The translations under genes and the position numbers were made by a program. Below the pieces are notes generated by a model that was given only the letters and a program-made list of their open reading frames with translations, was not told the origin of the DNA and searched no databases. 64,000 bases of DNA from Apodemus sylvaticus (lineage: Eukaryota; Chordata; Mammalia; Rodentia; Muridae). The stretch spans positions 30,759,807 to 30,823,806 of the forward strand of contig NC_067495.1 of the NCBI RefSeq assembly GCF_947179515.1, read 5' to 3'. Shown piece after piece: positions 10,690 through 22,923 of this stretch (position 1 is the stretch's first letter; each line of letters starts with the position of its first letter).

Positions 10690-13600
10690 CAAAATGACTC
10701 CCCTTCCAGTCTGTGCATCTGTTGGGGTTGATCACCAGCTTGTCTGATCCTCTTAATACACCACAGTCTGATGATTTCCAGGAGCTTTCTTGCTCTCAGG
10801 GCAATAGGTAAGGCACCCTCCCAAACAACCACAGCAGCTGGGAATCCTGAGGAGCCTAGTGGACTTGAGACCCATCACCCCCAAATCCCTCAGACCCCGA
10901 ATTCCACTCCCCTTCTGGCCTGCACCTTCTGCTGGAGAAGATAATCAGTTTTTCTTCTCATCTGAAAACATCACAGTCTGAAGTCCTCCCAGGACTTTGC
11001 GGAATGCAGGGCAACTGACCTAACAGTCGGAAGGTCTCCCCGGATTTCTGCTGCACACAGGCCAGCAGACCCTACAGTATGAAAGTCTCTTGGAGAACAC
11101 CTACAACCAGGGCAACAGCTTGACTACATCTCTGAAGACCCAACAGTCTGAAGGCCTCCCAGGATGTCTGCTAGAGCCAGGACCACAGGACTCTCTGGAA
11201 GCCAGCCACAACCCAGAGACACAGGAAGCAAGCTCCAGACAGAGACACCAGATATAACCAGATGGTGAGAAGTAAGGCCAAGACTATAAGCAACAGAAGC
11301 CAACATATACTGGCATTACCAAAAACCACGTCTCCCACCGTAACAAGAACTGGATACACCAACACACCTGAAATCAGAAAGCTGACCTAAAATCCTATCT
11401 CATGAAGGATTACAGTCCTTTGAGTGGGATATAAAAAACTCACTGAAAGAAATGCAGTAAAACAGAAGCCCTTGAAGTGGAAACAAATAAATCCCTTAAA
11501 GAAATACAGAGTAACACAATCAAACAGGTGATGGAATTGAAAATGCAGAAGGTTTCAGGTCCAAGACATGAAAATGGAAATAGAAACAATAAAGGAAACA
11601 CAAGTGGAGGCAACCCTTGAAATGGAAAACCTAAGAAAGAGGTCAGGAATTACAGATGTAGCATCACCAACAGAATATAAGAGATAGAAGAGAGAATCTC
11701 AGGCATAGACAATAACATAGAAAATATTGACACAAATGTCAAAAGAAAATTCAAAACATAAAAAACTCCTAACACAAAACATCAAGAAAATCCAGGACAC
11801 AATGAAATGACCAAATCTAAGGATTGGAATAAACAAGAGCAAAGATTCCCAGCTCAAACGACCTGAAAATGTCTTCAACAAAATCATAGAAGAAAACTTC
11901 CCCAATCTAAAGAAAGAGATGCCATAAAGGTACAAGAATCCTATAAAGCACCAAATAAATGGGTACATAAGAGAAAATCCACTCGTCACATAATAATCAA
12001 AACACTAGACACACAGAACAAAGAAAGAATATTAAAAGCTTCGAGGGAAAAGGACCAAGTAATATACAAAGGTAGACCTATGAGAATTACACGTCTTACC
12101 AGAGACTATGAAAGCCAGGAGAGTGTAGTCAGTGATGATGCAGACCCTAAAAGATCACAAATGCCAGCCCAGGCTATCATACCTAGCAAATATCTTAATC
12201 ATCATATATGGAGAAAGCAAAATATTCCAGGACAAAACCAAATTCAAACAATATTTATCTACCTATCCATCCCTACAGAGGATTATAGAAGGAAAACTCC
12301 AATACAAATAAGGAAACTCCACCCAAGAAAAAACAAGATACTAAGCATCTCACAACAAAGCTGAAAGGAGAGAACCACATGCACATGCCACCTACAACAA
12401 CAAATGTAACAGGAACAATCATTTGTCTTTAATATCTCTCAATAATAATGGACTCAGTTCCCCAATAAAATGGCATAAGATAACAGACTGGATATGCAAA
12501 GAGGATCTAGCATCTTGCTGCATACAAGAAACACACTTCAATAAAAAAAGATAGATACTGCCTCAGAGTAAAAGGCTAGAAAAAGGTCTTCCAAGCAAAT
12601 GGCCCCAAGAAACAAGCAGTATTTGCCCTCCTAAATAAATAAAACAGATAAATAGATTTGCCCTCCTAAATAAATAAAACAATAAAACAGACTTTCAACC
12701 AAAAGTTACCAAGTGAGCTATCATCAAGGAAAAATCCACGAAGAAAAACTCTCAATTCTGAAAACCTATGCCCCAAATGCATAAAAGAAACTTTATTTAA
12801 AAAAAAAAAACTTTACTAAAGCTCAAAACACACATTGAACCCAACACAATTAATAGTGGGAAGACTTCAACATCCCACTCTCACGAATGTTAGTGAAACA
12901 AAAACTAAACAGACATAGCAAAATGAATAGAGGTTATGAACCAAGTTGATTTAACAGATATCTACAAAACGTTTCACTCTAGAATAAAAGAAAAATACAT
13001 TCTTCTCAGCACCTCATGGTACTGTCTCCAAAACTGACCATAAAATGAGTCATAAAACAAGCCCCAACTATACAAGAAGACTGAAATAATCCCACACATC
13101 CTATCAGATCACATGGTCTAAGGCTGTTCAAAAAGCAACAAAAAGAACAGAAAACCCACATACCCATGGAAGAGTAACAACTTTCTACTCAGTGATAATT
13201 TGGTCAGGGAAGAAATAAAAAAGAAAGTAATACCTTTCTGGAATTCAATGAAAATGATGACACAAAATATCCAAACTTATAGGACACAATGAAAGCAGTG
13301 CTAAGAGGAAAATTCAAAGCACTAAATGACCTGGTAAAGAAATTGAAGAGATCCTACATTAGCAACTTAACAGCATACCTGAGAGCTCTAGAAAAAAAAA
13401 GAAACAAACACAACCAAGAGGAGTAGATAGCAGGAAATAGTCAAAGTCAGGGGAAAAAAATCAACCAAATAGAAAGGAAGAGAACAATACAAAGAATCAA
13501 CAAAACCAAGAGCTGGTTCTTTGAAAGAATCAACATGATAGATAAAACCCTAGCCAAACAAACTAATGGGCCTAGAGAGAGTACACAAATTAACAAAAAC

Positions 13601-13895
13601 AGAAATGAAAAGGGAGAAATAACAACAGAAACAGGAAATTCAAAAAAATCATCAGATCCTACTACAAAAGCCTATACTCAACCAAACTGGAAAATCTAAA
13701 TGAAATAGATGATTTTCTAGACAGATTACCAGATAACAAAGTTAAATCAAGACCAGATAAACTATCTAAACAGTACTATATCCCCTATTAAAATAGAAGT
13801 CATTAAAAACCTCCTAAATAAAAAGACCTCAGGGCCAGAAGGCTATGGTACCGAATTCTACCAGATCTTCAAAATAGAGTTAATACCGACTTTTA
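10690..13895 (+). mobile_element. Old L1: 5'UTR, ORF1 and first half of ORF2, decayed
   Basis: Order: a 5'UTR (10,690-11,260) made of short repeats centred on ACAGTCTGAAG; a decayed ORF1 from about 11,262 to 12,370 with many stops; then ORF2 from about 12,400, with endonuclease-region and early reverse-transcriptase-region matches to the other L1s here. It ends near 13,895 where an LTR begins. Stops and frameshifts throughout make it non-functional. Divergence from the other L1s suggests the oldest of the long L1s in the window. It replaces the boundary between unit 1 and unit 2. Confidence 0.85.
10764..11190 (+). repeat. Short tandem repeats in old L1 5'UTR
   Basis: ACAGTCTGA-type starts occur near 10,767, 10,975, 11,025, 11,076 and 11,142, mostly spaced 50-66 bp. 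Most are followed by CTCCCAGGA-like and CAGGGCAAC-like blocks. This is a different 5'UTR from the roughly 200-bp monomers of the other L1s in the window. Confidence 0.6.
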
Positions 13896-13901
13896 GGATT
13901 C

Positions 13902-14307
13902 TGTCTAAGCTCTACCCACAGTTACCTGGCAACATTCAGGTAAGTCTGGCCCACTATAAAAGGGGCTTTTTGTCCCTCCTCACTGTCTTATCCTCTTATT
14001 CTTTTTCTCTTGTTCTCTCTTGCTCTCTTGGGCTCTTCACTTCTCCCTTCTCTTTTCCCCTCTCTCCATGGAGTCATTGCCAGCCTCTGATTCTCTACTC
14101 TCTCCTTCACTCTGCCTTTCTCTGCCTCTACTACCCCCGTAACTCCCCACCCCATGCCCTAAATAAACTCTATTCTATATTATACCAGCACGTGTGTGGT
14201 CTCTCATGGGGGAAGGGATGCCTTGGCATGGGCCTGATGAGGCACCCCCTTCTCCCACACGCCCATAGAACATATTCGTACGCCTTTTTCTTTTTATAAT
14301 CACAACA
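13902..14307 (+). mobile_element. 5' LTR of an endogenous retrovirus
   Basis: A 406-bp block starts with TGTCTAAGC and ends with ACA. Inside are a TATAAAA-like box (about 13,956), a pyrimidine-rich stretch, and AATAAA (about 14,162) followed by a GT-rich region. A tRNA-type primer binding site follows two bases downstream, fixing this as a 5' LTR on the plus strand. It truncates the old L1 on its left. No matching 3' LTR is seen in the window. Family not named with certainty. Confidence 0.8.
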
Positions 14308-14308
14308 T

Positions 14309-14326
14309 TGGTGCCATGACATGGAT
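14309..14326 (+). other. Retroviral primer binding site, tRNA-His-like
   Basis: TGGTGCCATGACATGGAT directly after the LTR. From memory of tRNA 3' ends, the sequence complementary to mammalian tRNA-His is TGGTGCCGTGACTCGGAT, which differs at three positions. The differences fit decay of CpG and neighbouring bases. Confidence 0.65.
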
Positions 14327-17050
14327 GCAGAAACTCTGCAGGTTTGCATCCCATCTCAGACACAACCCCCAACCCCCACTGGTCAGAGTGACTGTCCACA
14401 TAGTCCTAGGTATTTCTTGATCTCAGAGCTACCCCTGTGCTGCCCTGACCCTCGTTTTAGGACTGAGATTTCCCTATCCTCTTTGACGCAGTTGAGAATT
14501 TTAGGCCTGGCCTGGATACCCCCACATGTCTTTCCCTTGGGTCAGTCTGTTATTGCTTAGACTTTCCCCTCCCCTCTTTCATTTGTGGCCTATTGGTTCA
14601 GCCAGTTTGCCTGAAAAGGAGGTCTGGCTCCTGGCTCCCCAATGCTAGGGACTCTGCTGCCCTCCCCCACCTTTGTTCTCTGATCTGCATCTGTCTCCCC
14701 AAGACTTGCAGCTCTCTCAGCTCCCTCAGCATGCTAGGCGAGGTGCTCTAAGGCCATAAGTGCATTGCTAAGATACAAAATAAGCTACTTTTGGCCCTTA
14801 CTTTTCCCTGCCCACCACTGGCCACAACTTCTGGCTGCTGGAAGTTCTTCCTTGCTGCAGGCAAAGACCCACAAGCGCCAGATGCATACTCCCATGTGTA
14901 TGAGAGAGCTCCTACAGGAGCTGCTGCCACCTAACCCCCCAGCCTCTGCCATGTGGGTTACACAGTCAGACAGGCCCACATGTTTGGCTACCAAACTGTG
15001 GAACCTCACAAAGACAACCAGCATATTGATTGATAAGGAGTTTCTCCAGTTGGCAAGAGGGACCCTATATGCCCAGATAGAGCCCAACCAGCCTCTTTTG
15101 GGCTAAGGTGTTGGCTTTCAATACACTTTCCTTATGATTGGCCTCCAAGATGACCTACAAGTTAAGACATAGGTCCTTGCATGTCCCCCCTTCCCAAAAG
15201 CAGATCATAAATCCATTGGGTTCTTGCAGCCACCAAAAATTCCTGGACCGTGTTGAGCTTCTTTCCAAAGATTCCGGGTCACTGTGGCTCCTGGAAATTC
15301 ACATGACAACCTGAATTCTAGATAGCTGTAAAACCCATGTTGCTGGGCAGTCCTCTGGGACACTGGTACAAATTACTCCATAACTACCCTCCCACCCAAT
15401 GGACACCAAATTATCTTCAAACTTATATTTTAAGGAATCTTCACACATACTGCCAGCAGTCTGATAAATGAAAAAAGGCCCAAGCATTTATCTATCCACA
15501 CTCCCACACCCCTGGCCTGTTCTCATGGCTTGCATGCTCAGTCTGTGTCACAGCACATTTGCCTGGACAAACTCATTTTCTGTCATCATGAATTTATGCC
15601 ACTGTTGCAAGCTTTCTTATTCTGGTCCTAGCCAAATACTTCTTTACAAATACAAAATATACTTTTCTCTACCTACACAACCTGTCAGAGTTACTTAAGA
15701 TTCTCATTCCTATTCTGTCTTAAATACTGCTATTCTATCTCATGCTCAATCTTGTCAGATGTTTCTTAATTATTAAATGTATGAAAGACAGAATTCCCAA
15801 AAGCCTCTGACAGTTTTTCCCATGAGGTCTCAGAAGATGTGGACTACAGGATGCTGCCTAGATTATGTGTGATATGATAATCCCTGAAGAACGCAGTGGA
15901 AAAAAATAACCTGGAAACTCTCAAATGACTCAATGCCAAGGTAAGGCATTTCTCATGTCTTGCATTTCCATTCCACAGAGAAAAAGCCATGCATCTCCTG
16001 CACAAAGCCAGACTAACAGCCCAAGTTGCTGTGGAGACCATAGAGACTACAAAAACTGTTGGCTATTTAACTCTGTTATTTTTTAAAAAATAATATAACT
16101 GCTAAATAATTGTTTATTCCCCAGACTTCTGACTACATTGACAGCTAGACTATTATCTCCTTACCTAAATTCTTTTTCCATTAATTGAATGCTTCATATT
16201 TCCTCTTCTTGCTTTGCCAATGTCCTAATATTATCTTAGTTCCTATAAATTTGCCTAACTCTAATAATAAACATTCCACTATACAATCCAATGTCTTAAT
16301 CTTGTTCCTTCTGCTCTACAAAACGCTCATATTAATACATCATACATAATGTTCATGTAGTTAACTCATGTTGTTATCTCTTTTATAAACTTGTAGCTAC
16401 AAAAAACCTACCCAGATTTACCTCTCATGGACCAAATAGGCTTCATATAGATAAGTACATCTGCCCAAAGTTCCAACTTACTATTTATTCCCAAGTATAG
16501 GATTCCTCTGGGTTTCAAATGTACATCTTAAGAAAATAATTTTCTTTCTCCCAAACATACTTAATCTTATTCTCTATCTATAATAATGTGTTTTAACATC
16601 TTGTCAAGTCCAGGCCCTAACTACACCAAGGACATCCAGAGAAGCAACCTTCAGATGCTCCAATCTCCTCACAGACACAAGAGAGATTCTACTGGACCTG
16701 TTCTTCTGACCTATCCTCACATGGCTCCACAGACCCTGAACAACAAGGAAGCAGCCAATTCTCCTAAGACTGGACAAATATCCCCCATACCCATTTTTAG
16801 GTTCTTCAGAGACATGTCACCCAATGTCATCATGAAGCAGCCAGATAACCACTATCACCCTACTCCTTACTGCATCTCTATTCGGTAAGAACCACTCCCA
16901 CCTCTAAAGGTCCTGAGCCACTGGAACTCACTACCCAGCAACCACAAGAACCCTACCCTCAAGAATACCACTCCCCTAATATTCCTTCTCCCCCTTCCTC
17001 TGCCACCGCCTGCCCATTCTGCTGTGGTAGACCCTTGCCAGGTCTGCCAC
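14327..17050 (+). pseudogene. Decayed internal region of an endogenous retrovirus
   Basis: About 2.7 kb between the primer binding site and the next L1. Only short frames are open. The 16,900-17,040 stretch is proline-codon rich, but I cannot assign gag, pol or env to any part with confidence, and no protease or reverse-transcriptase motif was recognised. The 15,700-16,600 stretch is AT-rich. The provirus looks internally deleted and lacks a 3' LTR here. It is not a functional virus. Confidence 0.45.
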
Positions 17051-17195
17051 ACCATTTCCTGATACTTCCTAAAGAACCAGCAGCATGCAGAGCATTTGAA
17101 AGAATGGGATTCCCAGGAATACAGATACACAGGCTTGTAGGACAGATAAGCTACAGTCAGAGACAGCAAGACCAGCTACCACCAGATATAACTAG

Positions 17196-19086
17196 ATGGC
17201 AAAAGACAAAAGCAAGATCATTACCCACCGAAATAAGGCAACACGGCACAATCAGAACCCAGTTCTCCCACAATTGCAAATCCTGAATATTCCAACACAT
17301 CAGAAAAGCAAGAGCTGGATTTAAAATCACATCTCATGATGCTGATAGAGGACTCCAAAGATATAAATAACTCCCTTAAAGAAATACAGGAGAATATGGC
17401 TTAACAGGTAGAAGCCCTTAAAGAGGAAACACAAGCATCCCATAGGGCATTACAGGAGAACATGGGTCAACAAGCAGCAGCCCTTAAAGAGAAAACACAA
17501 AAATACCTTAAAGAAATACAGGAGAACATGGGCCAACAGGAAGAAGCCCTTAAAGGGGGAACACAAAAATCCCTTAAAGAATTTCAAGAAAACAAAACAA
17601 GTGAAGGAACTGAACAAAAATATCTAAGATCTAAGAATGGAAGTAGAAATGATAAAGAAATCACAAAGTGAGACATCTCTGGAGATAGAAAATCTTGGAA
17701 GGAATTCAGGAGACATAGATGTAAGCATCAACAACAGAATACAAGAGATAGAAGAAAGAATCTCAAATGCTGAAGATACCATAGAAAACATTGACTCAAC
17801 AGTCAAAGAAAATGCAAAATGCAAAAAGCTCTTAACCCAAACCATCCAGGAAAGCCAGGACACAATCAGAAGACCAAACCTAAGGATTATAGGTATAGAA
17901 GAGAGCAAGGATTTGCAACTTAAAGACCCAGTAAATATCTTCAACAAAATTATATAAGAAAACTTCCCTAACCTAAAGAAAGAGATGCCCATGAACATAC
18001 AAGAAGCCTTCAGAACTCCAAACAGACTGAACCAGAACAGAAAATCCTCCAGGCACATAATAATCAAAACACCAAATTCACTAAACAAAGAATATTAAAA
18101 GCAGTAAGGGAAAAAAGTCAAGTAACATATGAAGGCAGACCTGTCAGAATTACACCAGACTTCTCACTAGAAACTGAGAAAGCTAGAAGATCCTGGGCCA
18201 ATGTCATAGAGACCCTAAGAAAACACAAATGCCAGCCCAGACTACTATACCCAGCAAAACTCTCAATTACAGTAGACAGAGAAAAGACATTCCATGGGAC
18301 TTAAGTGAGGGTGCTTAGGTACCTCTAAAAAAGAGAACAAAATAGTTACAGGAGCAATAAGGAAGACAATGTGTGGAGCAGAGCCTGAAGTAAAGGCCAC
18401 CCAGAGACTACCCTACCTAGGGCTTCATCCTATATACAGTCAACAAACCCTGACACTACTGTGGATGACAAGAAGTGTATACCAAAAGGAGCATGCCATG
18501 GTTGTCTCCGGAAGGGCTCTGCAAAAGCCTTACAAATACAGAGGCAGATGCTAGCAACCAACTATTGGACTGGGCATGGGGACCCCAGGGAGGAGCTGGA
18601 GGATGGTCCAGAGGAGCTGAAGGAGTTTACAGCCCCGTGGGAAAAACAATGATTTCGGCCACCCAGATGCCCAAGACTCCCAGGGACTGAACCATCAACC
18701 AAGGGGCACACATGGTTCCAGCCAAAAATGTGCCAAAGGAAGGCCTTGTTGGGCATCAGCGGGAGGAATGGTCCTTGGTCAGGTAAAGGCTCAACAGAGG
18801 CCCGAACAAAGGGAAACCGAGGCAGGGAGGAAGGAGTATGTTTAGAGGCATATACATTGGAGGCAGGGGGGAGGAAGGGGGAGGGGTTAGGTGTCTTAGG
18901 GGAGGGGGGATATCAGAAAGGTTTTACCATTGGCAATGTAAATGAAGACATTATTCAAAAAATAAAGAAAAAACCAAATTTACAAAATATCTTTCTACAA
19001 ATCCTACAAATTCTACAAATCTTCAAAAGATAATGGGATACCAACACAAGGCAGGAAACCACACCCTAGAAAAAGCAAGAAAGTAG
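17196..19086 (+). pseudogene. L1 ORF1 pseudogene, interrupted
   Basis: Begins with ATGGCAAAAG (ATG at 17,196). The coiled-coil region carries repeated KEIQENMGQQ-type blocks (17,400-17,600), followed by RRM-like and C-terminal regions. The frame is broken by several stops and by inserted L1 3'UTR sequence at 18,297-18,968; the C-terminus resumes at 18,969 and ends near 19,086. In an intact L1 the product would be the trimeric RNA-binding nucleic-acid chaperone ORF1p. Confidence 0.85.
18297..18968 (+). mobile_element. L1 3'UTR fragment inserted in ORF1
   Basis: Starts at GGACTTAAGTGAGGGTGC and follows the same order of motifs as the 3'UTR at 29,160-29,815 (CCACCCAGAGACTAC, ACCATCAACCAAGG, GGAATGGTCCTTGG). 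It ends in AAAAAATAAAGAAA. On either side the ORF1 frame is continuous in the other L1s, so this is a true insertion. I see no target-site duplication. Confidence 0.8.
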
Positions 19087-20537
19087 CCTTCTTTCAAAAA
19101 ACCCAAAAGAAGATAGCCACACAAATACAATTCTACATTTAACAATGAAAACAGTAAGCAACAATCACTTTTCCTTAATATCTCTTAACATAAATGATCT
19201 CAATTCCCCAATAAAAAGACATAAAATAACAGAAAGCATATGTAAACAGGACCCAACATTTTTCTACATTCAAGAAACCCACCTCAGTGACAAAGACAGT
19301 CACTACTTCAGAGTCAAAGGTTGGAAAACAATTTTCCCAGCAAATAGTCCCAAGAAACAAGCTGGAGTGGCCATTTTTATATTGGATAAAATCGACTTTC
19401 AACAAAAAGTTGTCAAAAAAGATAAGGAGGGACACTTCATACTGGTCAAAGGAAAAGTCTACCAAAATGAACTCTCAATTCTGAACATATATGCTCCAAA
19501 TGCAAGAGCACCCACATTCATAAAAGAAACTTTACTAAAGCTCAAAGCACACATTGCACCCCACATAAGAGTGGAAGACTTCAACACCCTACTCTCAACA
19601 TTGGACAAATCATGGAAACAGAAACTAAACAGAGACACAGTGAAACTAACTGAAGTTATGGACCAAATGAATCTAACAGACATTTATAGAACATTCCATC
19701 CCAAACCAAAAGAATATACCTTCTTCTCAGCACCTCATGGTACCTTCTCCAAAACTGACCATATACTTGGTCACAAAACAGGCCTCAACAGATACAGAAA
19801 TATTGAGATAACTTGTTGAAACTTATCAGATCACCACAGCCTAAGGTTGGTCTTAGGTTCAAACAAAAACAACAGAAAACGCACATAAATGTGGACATTG
19901 AACAATGCTCTTCTCAATAATAATTTGTTAAAGGAAGTAATAAATAAAGAAATTAAGCTTTTTAGAATTTAATGAAAATGAAGACACATCATACCAAAAC
20001 TTATGGGACACAATGAAAGCAGTGCTTTGAGGAAAACTTATAGCTCTAGGTGCCTCCAAAAAGAAAATGGAAAGCTTACACCAACAGCTTGACAGTGCAC
20101 CTGAAAGCTCTAGAACAAAAATAAGCAAATACACCCAAGAGTACTAGACAGCAGGAAATAAACTCAGGGCCGAAATCAACCAAATAGAAACAAAAAGAAC
20201 TGTACAAAGAATCAACAAAAACAGGAGTTGGTTTTTTGAGAAAATAAACAAGATAGATAAACCCTTAGCCAGACTAACCAGAGGGCACAGACGCACTACC
20301 CAAACTAATAAAATCAGAACTGAAAGGGGAGACATATCAACAGAAACTGTGGAAATACAAAAGTCATCAGATCCTACTACAAGAGCTTATACTCAACAAA
20401 ATTTGAAAATCTGGATGAAATGGACAATTTTCTAGATACATACCAGGTGCCAATGTTAAAACAAGATCAGAAAATCCATGTAAATAGTCCCACAAGTCTT
20501 GAGGAAATAGAAGCAGTTGTTAATAGTCTCCCATCCA

Positions 20538-20735
20538 GCCGGGCGGTGGTAGTGCACACCTGTAATTCCAGCACTCTGGGAGGCAGAAGCAGGCGGATTT
20601 CTGAGTTCGAGGCCAGCCTGGTATACAGAGTGAGTTCCAGGACAGCCAGGGCTATACAGAGAAACCCTGTCTCGAAAAAACCAAATCCAAAAAAACAAAA
20701 CTAAACTAAACAAAACAATACAAAACAAAAAACCA
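20538..20735 (+). mobile_element. B1 SINE (murine type)
   Basis: Starts GCCGGGCGGTGGTAGTGCAC, with the Pol III B-box region GTTCGAGGCCAGCCTGG near 20,605, then AGTGAGTTCCAGGACAGCC and a tail of A-rich repeats (AAACAAAACT type) to about 20,735. It lies in sense orientation within an L1 ORF2. The match to the murine B1 consensus is close, with scattered CpG decay. Target duplication is not clear to me. Confidence 0.93.
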
Positions 20736-22247
20736 GCCCAGGACCAGTTGGGTTTAGTGGGGAATTCTATCAGATCTTCAAAGAAAAGCTTAATACTGAT
20801 ACTCATAAAACTAATTCATGAAATACAAACTCAAGGAACACTACCCAACTAATTCTATGAAGCCTCAATAACATTTAGACCTAAACCAAAGACTAAACAA
20901 GAAAAGAGAACTTCAGACCAATCTCCCTTATGAACATTGATTCAAAAATACTCAACAAAATTCTGGCGAATTGAATCAAAAAATGCATCAAAGTGAAAAT
21001 TCACCATAATCAAGTAGGCATCATCCCAGGGATGCAGGGATGGTTTGATATATGGAAATTCATCAATATAATCCACTACATAAACAAACTCAAATAAAAA
21101 AAAAAAACATGGTCATTTGATTAGATGCTGAAAAAGCTTTTGAAGGCCCATACCTAAACATAGGGAAAGCAATATACTGCAAACCATTTGCCAATACCAA
21201 AATAAATGGAGAGAAACTTGAAGCAATCCCACTAAAATCAGGGACCAGACAAGGCTGCCCACTCTCTCCCTATCTATTCAATATAGTACTTGAAGTTCTA
21301 GCGAGAGCAATGAGACAAAAGGAGGTCAAAGGTATACCAATTGGAAAGGAAGAAGTCAAAATATCACTATTTGCACATGATATGATTGTATACTTAAGTG
21401 ACCCCAAAACTTCCACCAGAGAACTCCTAAAGCTGAAAAACAATTTCAGCAATGTGGCTGGATGTAAAATTAGCTCAAACAAATTGGTACCCTTCATCTA
21501 CTCAAAGGATAAATAAGCTGAGAAAGAAATTAGGGAAATGACACCCTTCACAGTAGTGACAAATAATATTTCATACCACGGTGTGATCCTAACAAAGCAA
21601 GTGTAAGATCTGTATAACAAGAACTTTAAACCTCTGAAGAAAGAAATTGAAGATGATCTCAGAAGATGGAAAGATGCTCATGGATTGGCAGGATCAATAT
21701 AGTAAAAAAAGGTCATCTTGCTAAAAGCAATCTATAGATTCAATGCAATCCCCACTAAAATCTGAAATCAATTCTTCATAGATCTAGAAAGAGCAATTCT
21801 CAAATTCATCTGGAATAACAAAAATCCCAGGATAGCAAAAACTATTCTCCATAACAAAACATCTTCTAGGGGAATCACCATCCCTGACCTCAAGCTCTAC
21901 TACAGAGCAATAGTGATAAAAACTTTTTGGTATTGGTATGAAGACAGGCAGGAAGATCAATGGAATAGAATTGAAGGCCATGAAATGAACCCACACGAGT
22001 ACGGTCATTTGATATTTGACTAAGGAGCTAAAAGCATCCAGTGGGAAAAAGAAATCATTTTTAACAAATGGTGCTAAATCAACTGGAGGTCTGCATGCAG
22101 AAAAATGCAAATTGACCCATTCCTTGTACAAAGCTCAAGTCCAAGTGGATCAAGAACCTACACATAAAACCATATACCCTGAAGATTATAGAGGAGAAAG
22201 TGGGGAAGAACCTTGAACACACGGGCACAGGGAAAATTTTCCTGATT

Positions 22248-22261
22248 AGAACACCAATGGC
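22248..22261. repeat. Target-site duplication of nested L1
   Basis: AGAACACCAATGGC here and AGAACACCCATGGC at 28,257-28,270 flank the nested L1, with one mismatch. The sequence belongs to ORF2 of the host L1, which resumes correctly after the second copy. Confidence 0.9.
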
Positions 22262-22273
22262 GGTGGAAGGAGA

Positions 22274-22665
22274 GAAGCCCCGTGGCCATATTTGCTGCCT
22301 GCAGGGACAGAAAAGGATCACTAGGTACTGTATCACCCTGAGCTTTAGATTTCTGGTGGTGCAAACCGCCAGGGGTCTGCCTGCACTCAGGAACTGAGCA
22401 CATAGGCAGGATGTCTGCCAGCCCGCCTGGCTCGGGGCCCGTGTCCTATCCAGGGAGTTGCGGAAGGGGAGAAGCCCCGCGACCATATTTGCTGCCTGCC
22501 TGGACAGAAAAGGATCACTAGTTACTGTACCACCCTGAGCTTTAGATTTCTGGTGGTGCAAACCTCCAGGGATCTTCCTGCACTCAGAAACTGAGCACAT
22601 AGGCGGTTCATCTGCAAACCAGTCCATCACAGGACCTGTTTCCTATGTGAGTATCAACAGAGGGA
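22274..22665 (+). promoter_or_regulatory. L1 5'UTR promoter monomers (two copies)
   Basis: Two successive copies of about 197 bp, each starting GAAGCCCCG(T/C)G and containing GGATCACTAG, CTTTAGATTTCTGGTGGTGC and ACTGAGCACATAGGC. Tandem 5'UTR monomers are the known promoter units of murine L1s. I do not assign a named monomer class. Confidence 0.75.
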
Positions 22666-22923
22666 GTGACCCCCACCACAACATCTTCGCTCCATAATAG
22701 AGCAGACAGAGAACACCTGGTTGACCTTGACAACCTAAGTATAGCATTGCTTGAGGCAAGACTGAGAAGGGCTCCAAAGGCACAAAAGAGGAAGGCAGCA
22801 TATCAGTAATCTGTGCCAGAGGAAACCCAGTCATCCAGTGTTGCAGAGATAACCTTAAAGATCTACAGTAGGTTGAAGCACCAGCCAGTGACAATAAGAC
22901 CATCTAACACCTGGGAGAACTAG

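Larger units (their letters stand above)
1..10690. repeat. Tandem array unit 1 (S segment, promoter island, Y module)
   Basis: This unit matches unit 4 (57,661-63,120) almost throughout by eye, and parts of units 2 and 3 more distantly. Positions 1-2,100 hold AT-rich unique-looking sequence, a short pyrimidine-rich stretch near 1,590-1,680, a (CA)-rich microsatellite near 1,745-1,795 and decayed SINE-like patches near 1,000-1,220. Next come a purine tract (2,100-2,540), the CpG promoter island, an L1 insertion, and the Y module (5,437-10,690). No intact host coding exon was recognised. The left edge lies outside the window. The right edge is where an old L1 begins near 10,690. Confidence 0.8.
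5437..10690. repeat. Y module of unit 1
   Basis: Non-coding sequence shared with 45,186-49,165 and 60,350-63,120, and more distantly with the X modules (41,885-45,185; 53,490-57,660). It includes purine-rich stretches (5,455-5,660; 6,000-6,370), a (CATA)n microsatellite near 6,540-6,575, a dispersed repeat at 7,035-7,370, a (TTG)n/(GTTT)n patch at 8,850-8,895, and an exon-like minus-strand piece near 9,000-9,159. The remaining stretches, including 9,240-10,690, show no gene that I can support. Confidence 0.75.
19145..22261 (+). pseudogene. L1 ORF2 pseudogene, first part
   Basis: ATG at 19,145 starts an endonuclease-like region open for 224 codons to 19,819, then stops and frameshifts accumulate. 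A B1 SINE interrupts the reverse-transcriptase region at 20,538. The catalytic FADD motif reads FAHD near 21,369-21,380, so a catalytic Asp is lost. The frame continues past the nested L1, resuming at 28,271. Confidence 0.85.

Noticed and set aside
20456..20806. A 116-codon minus-strand frame
   Set aside because: Antisense reading across a B1 SINE inserted in L1 ORF2.
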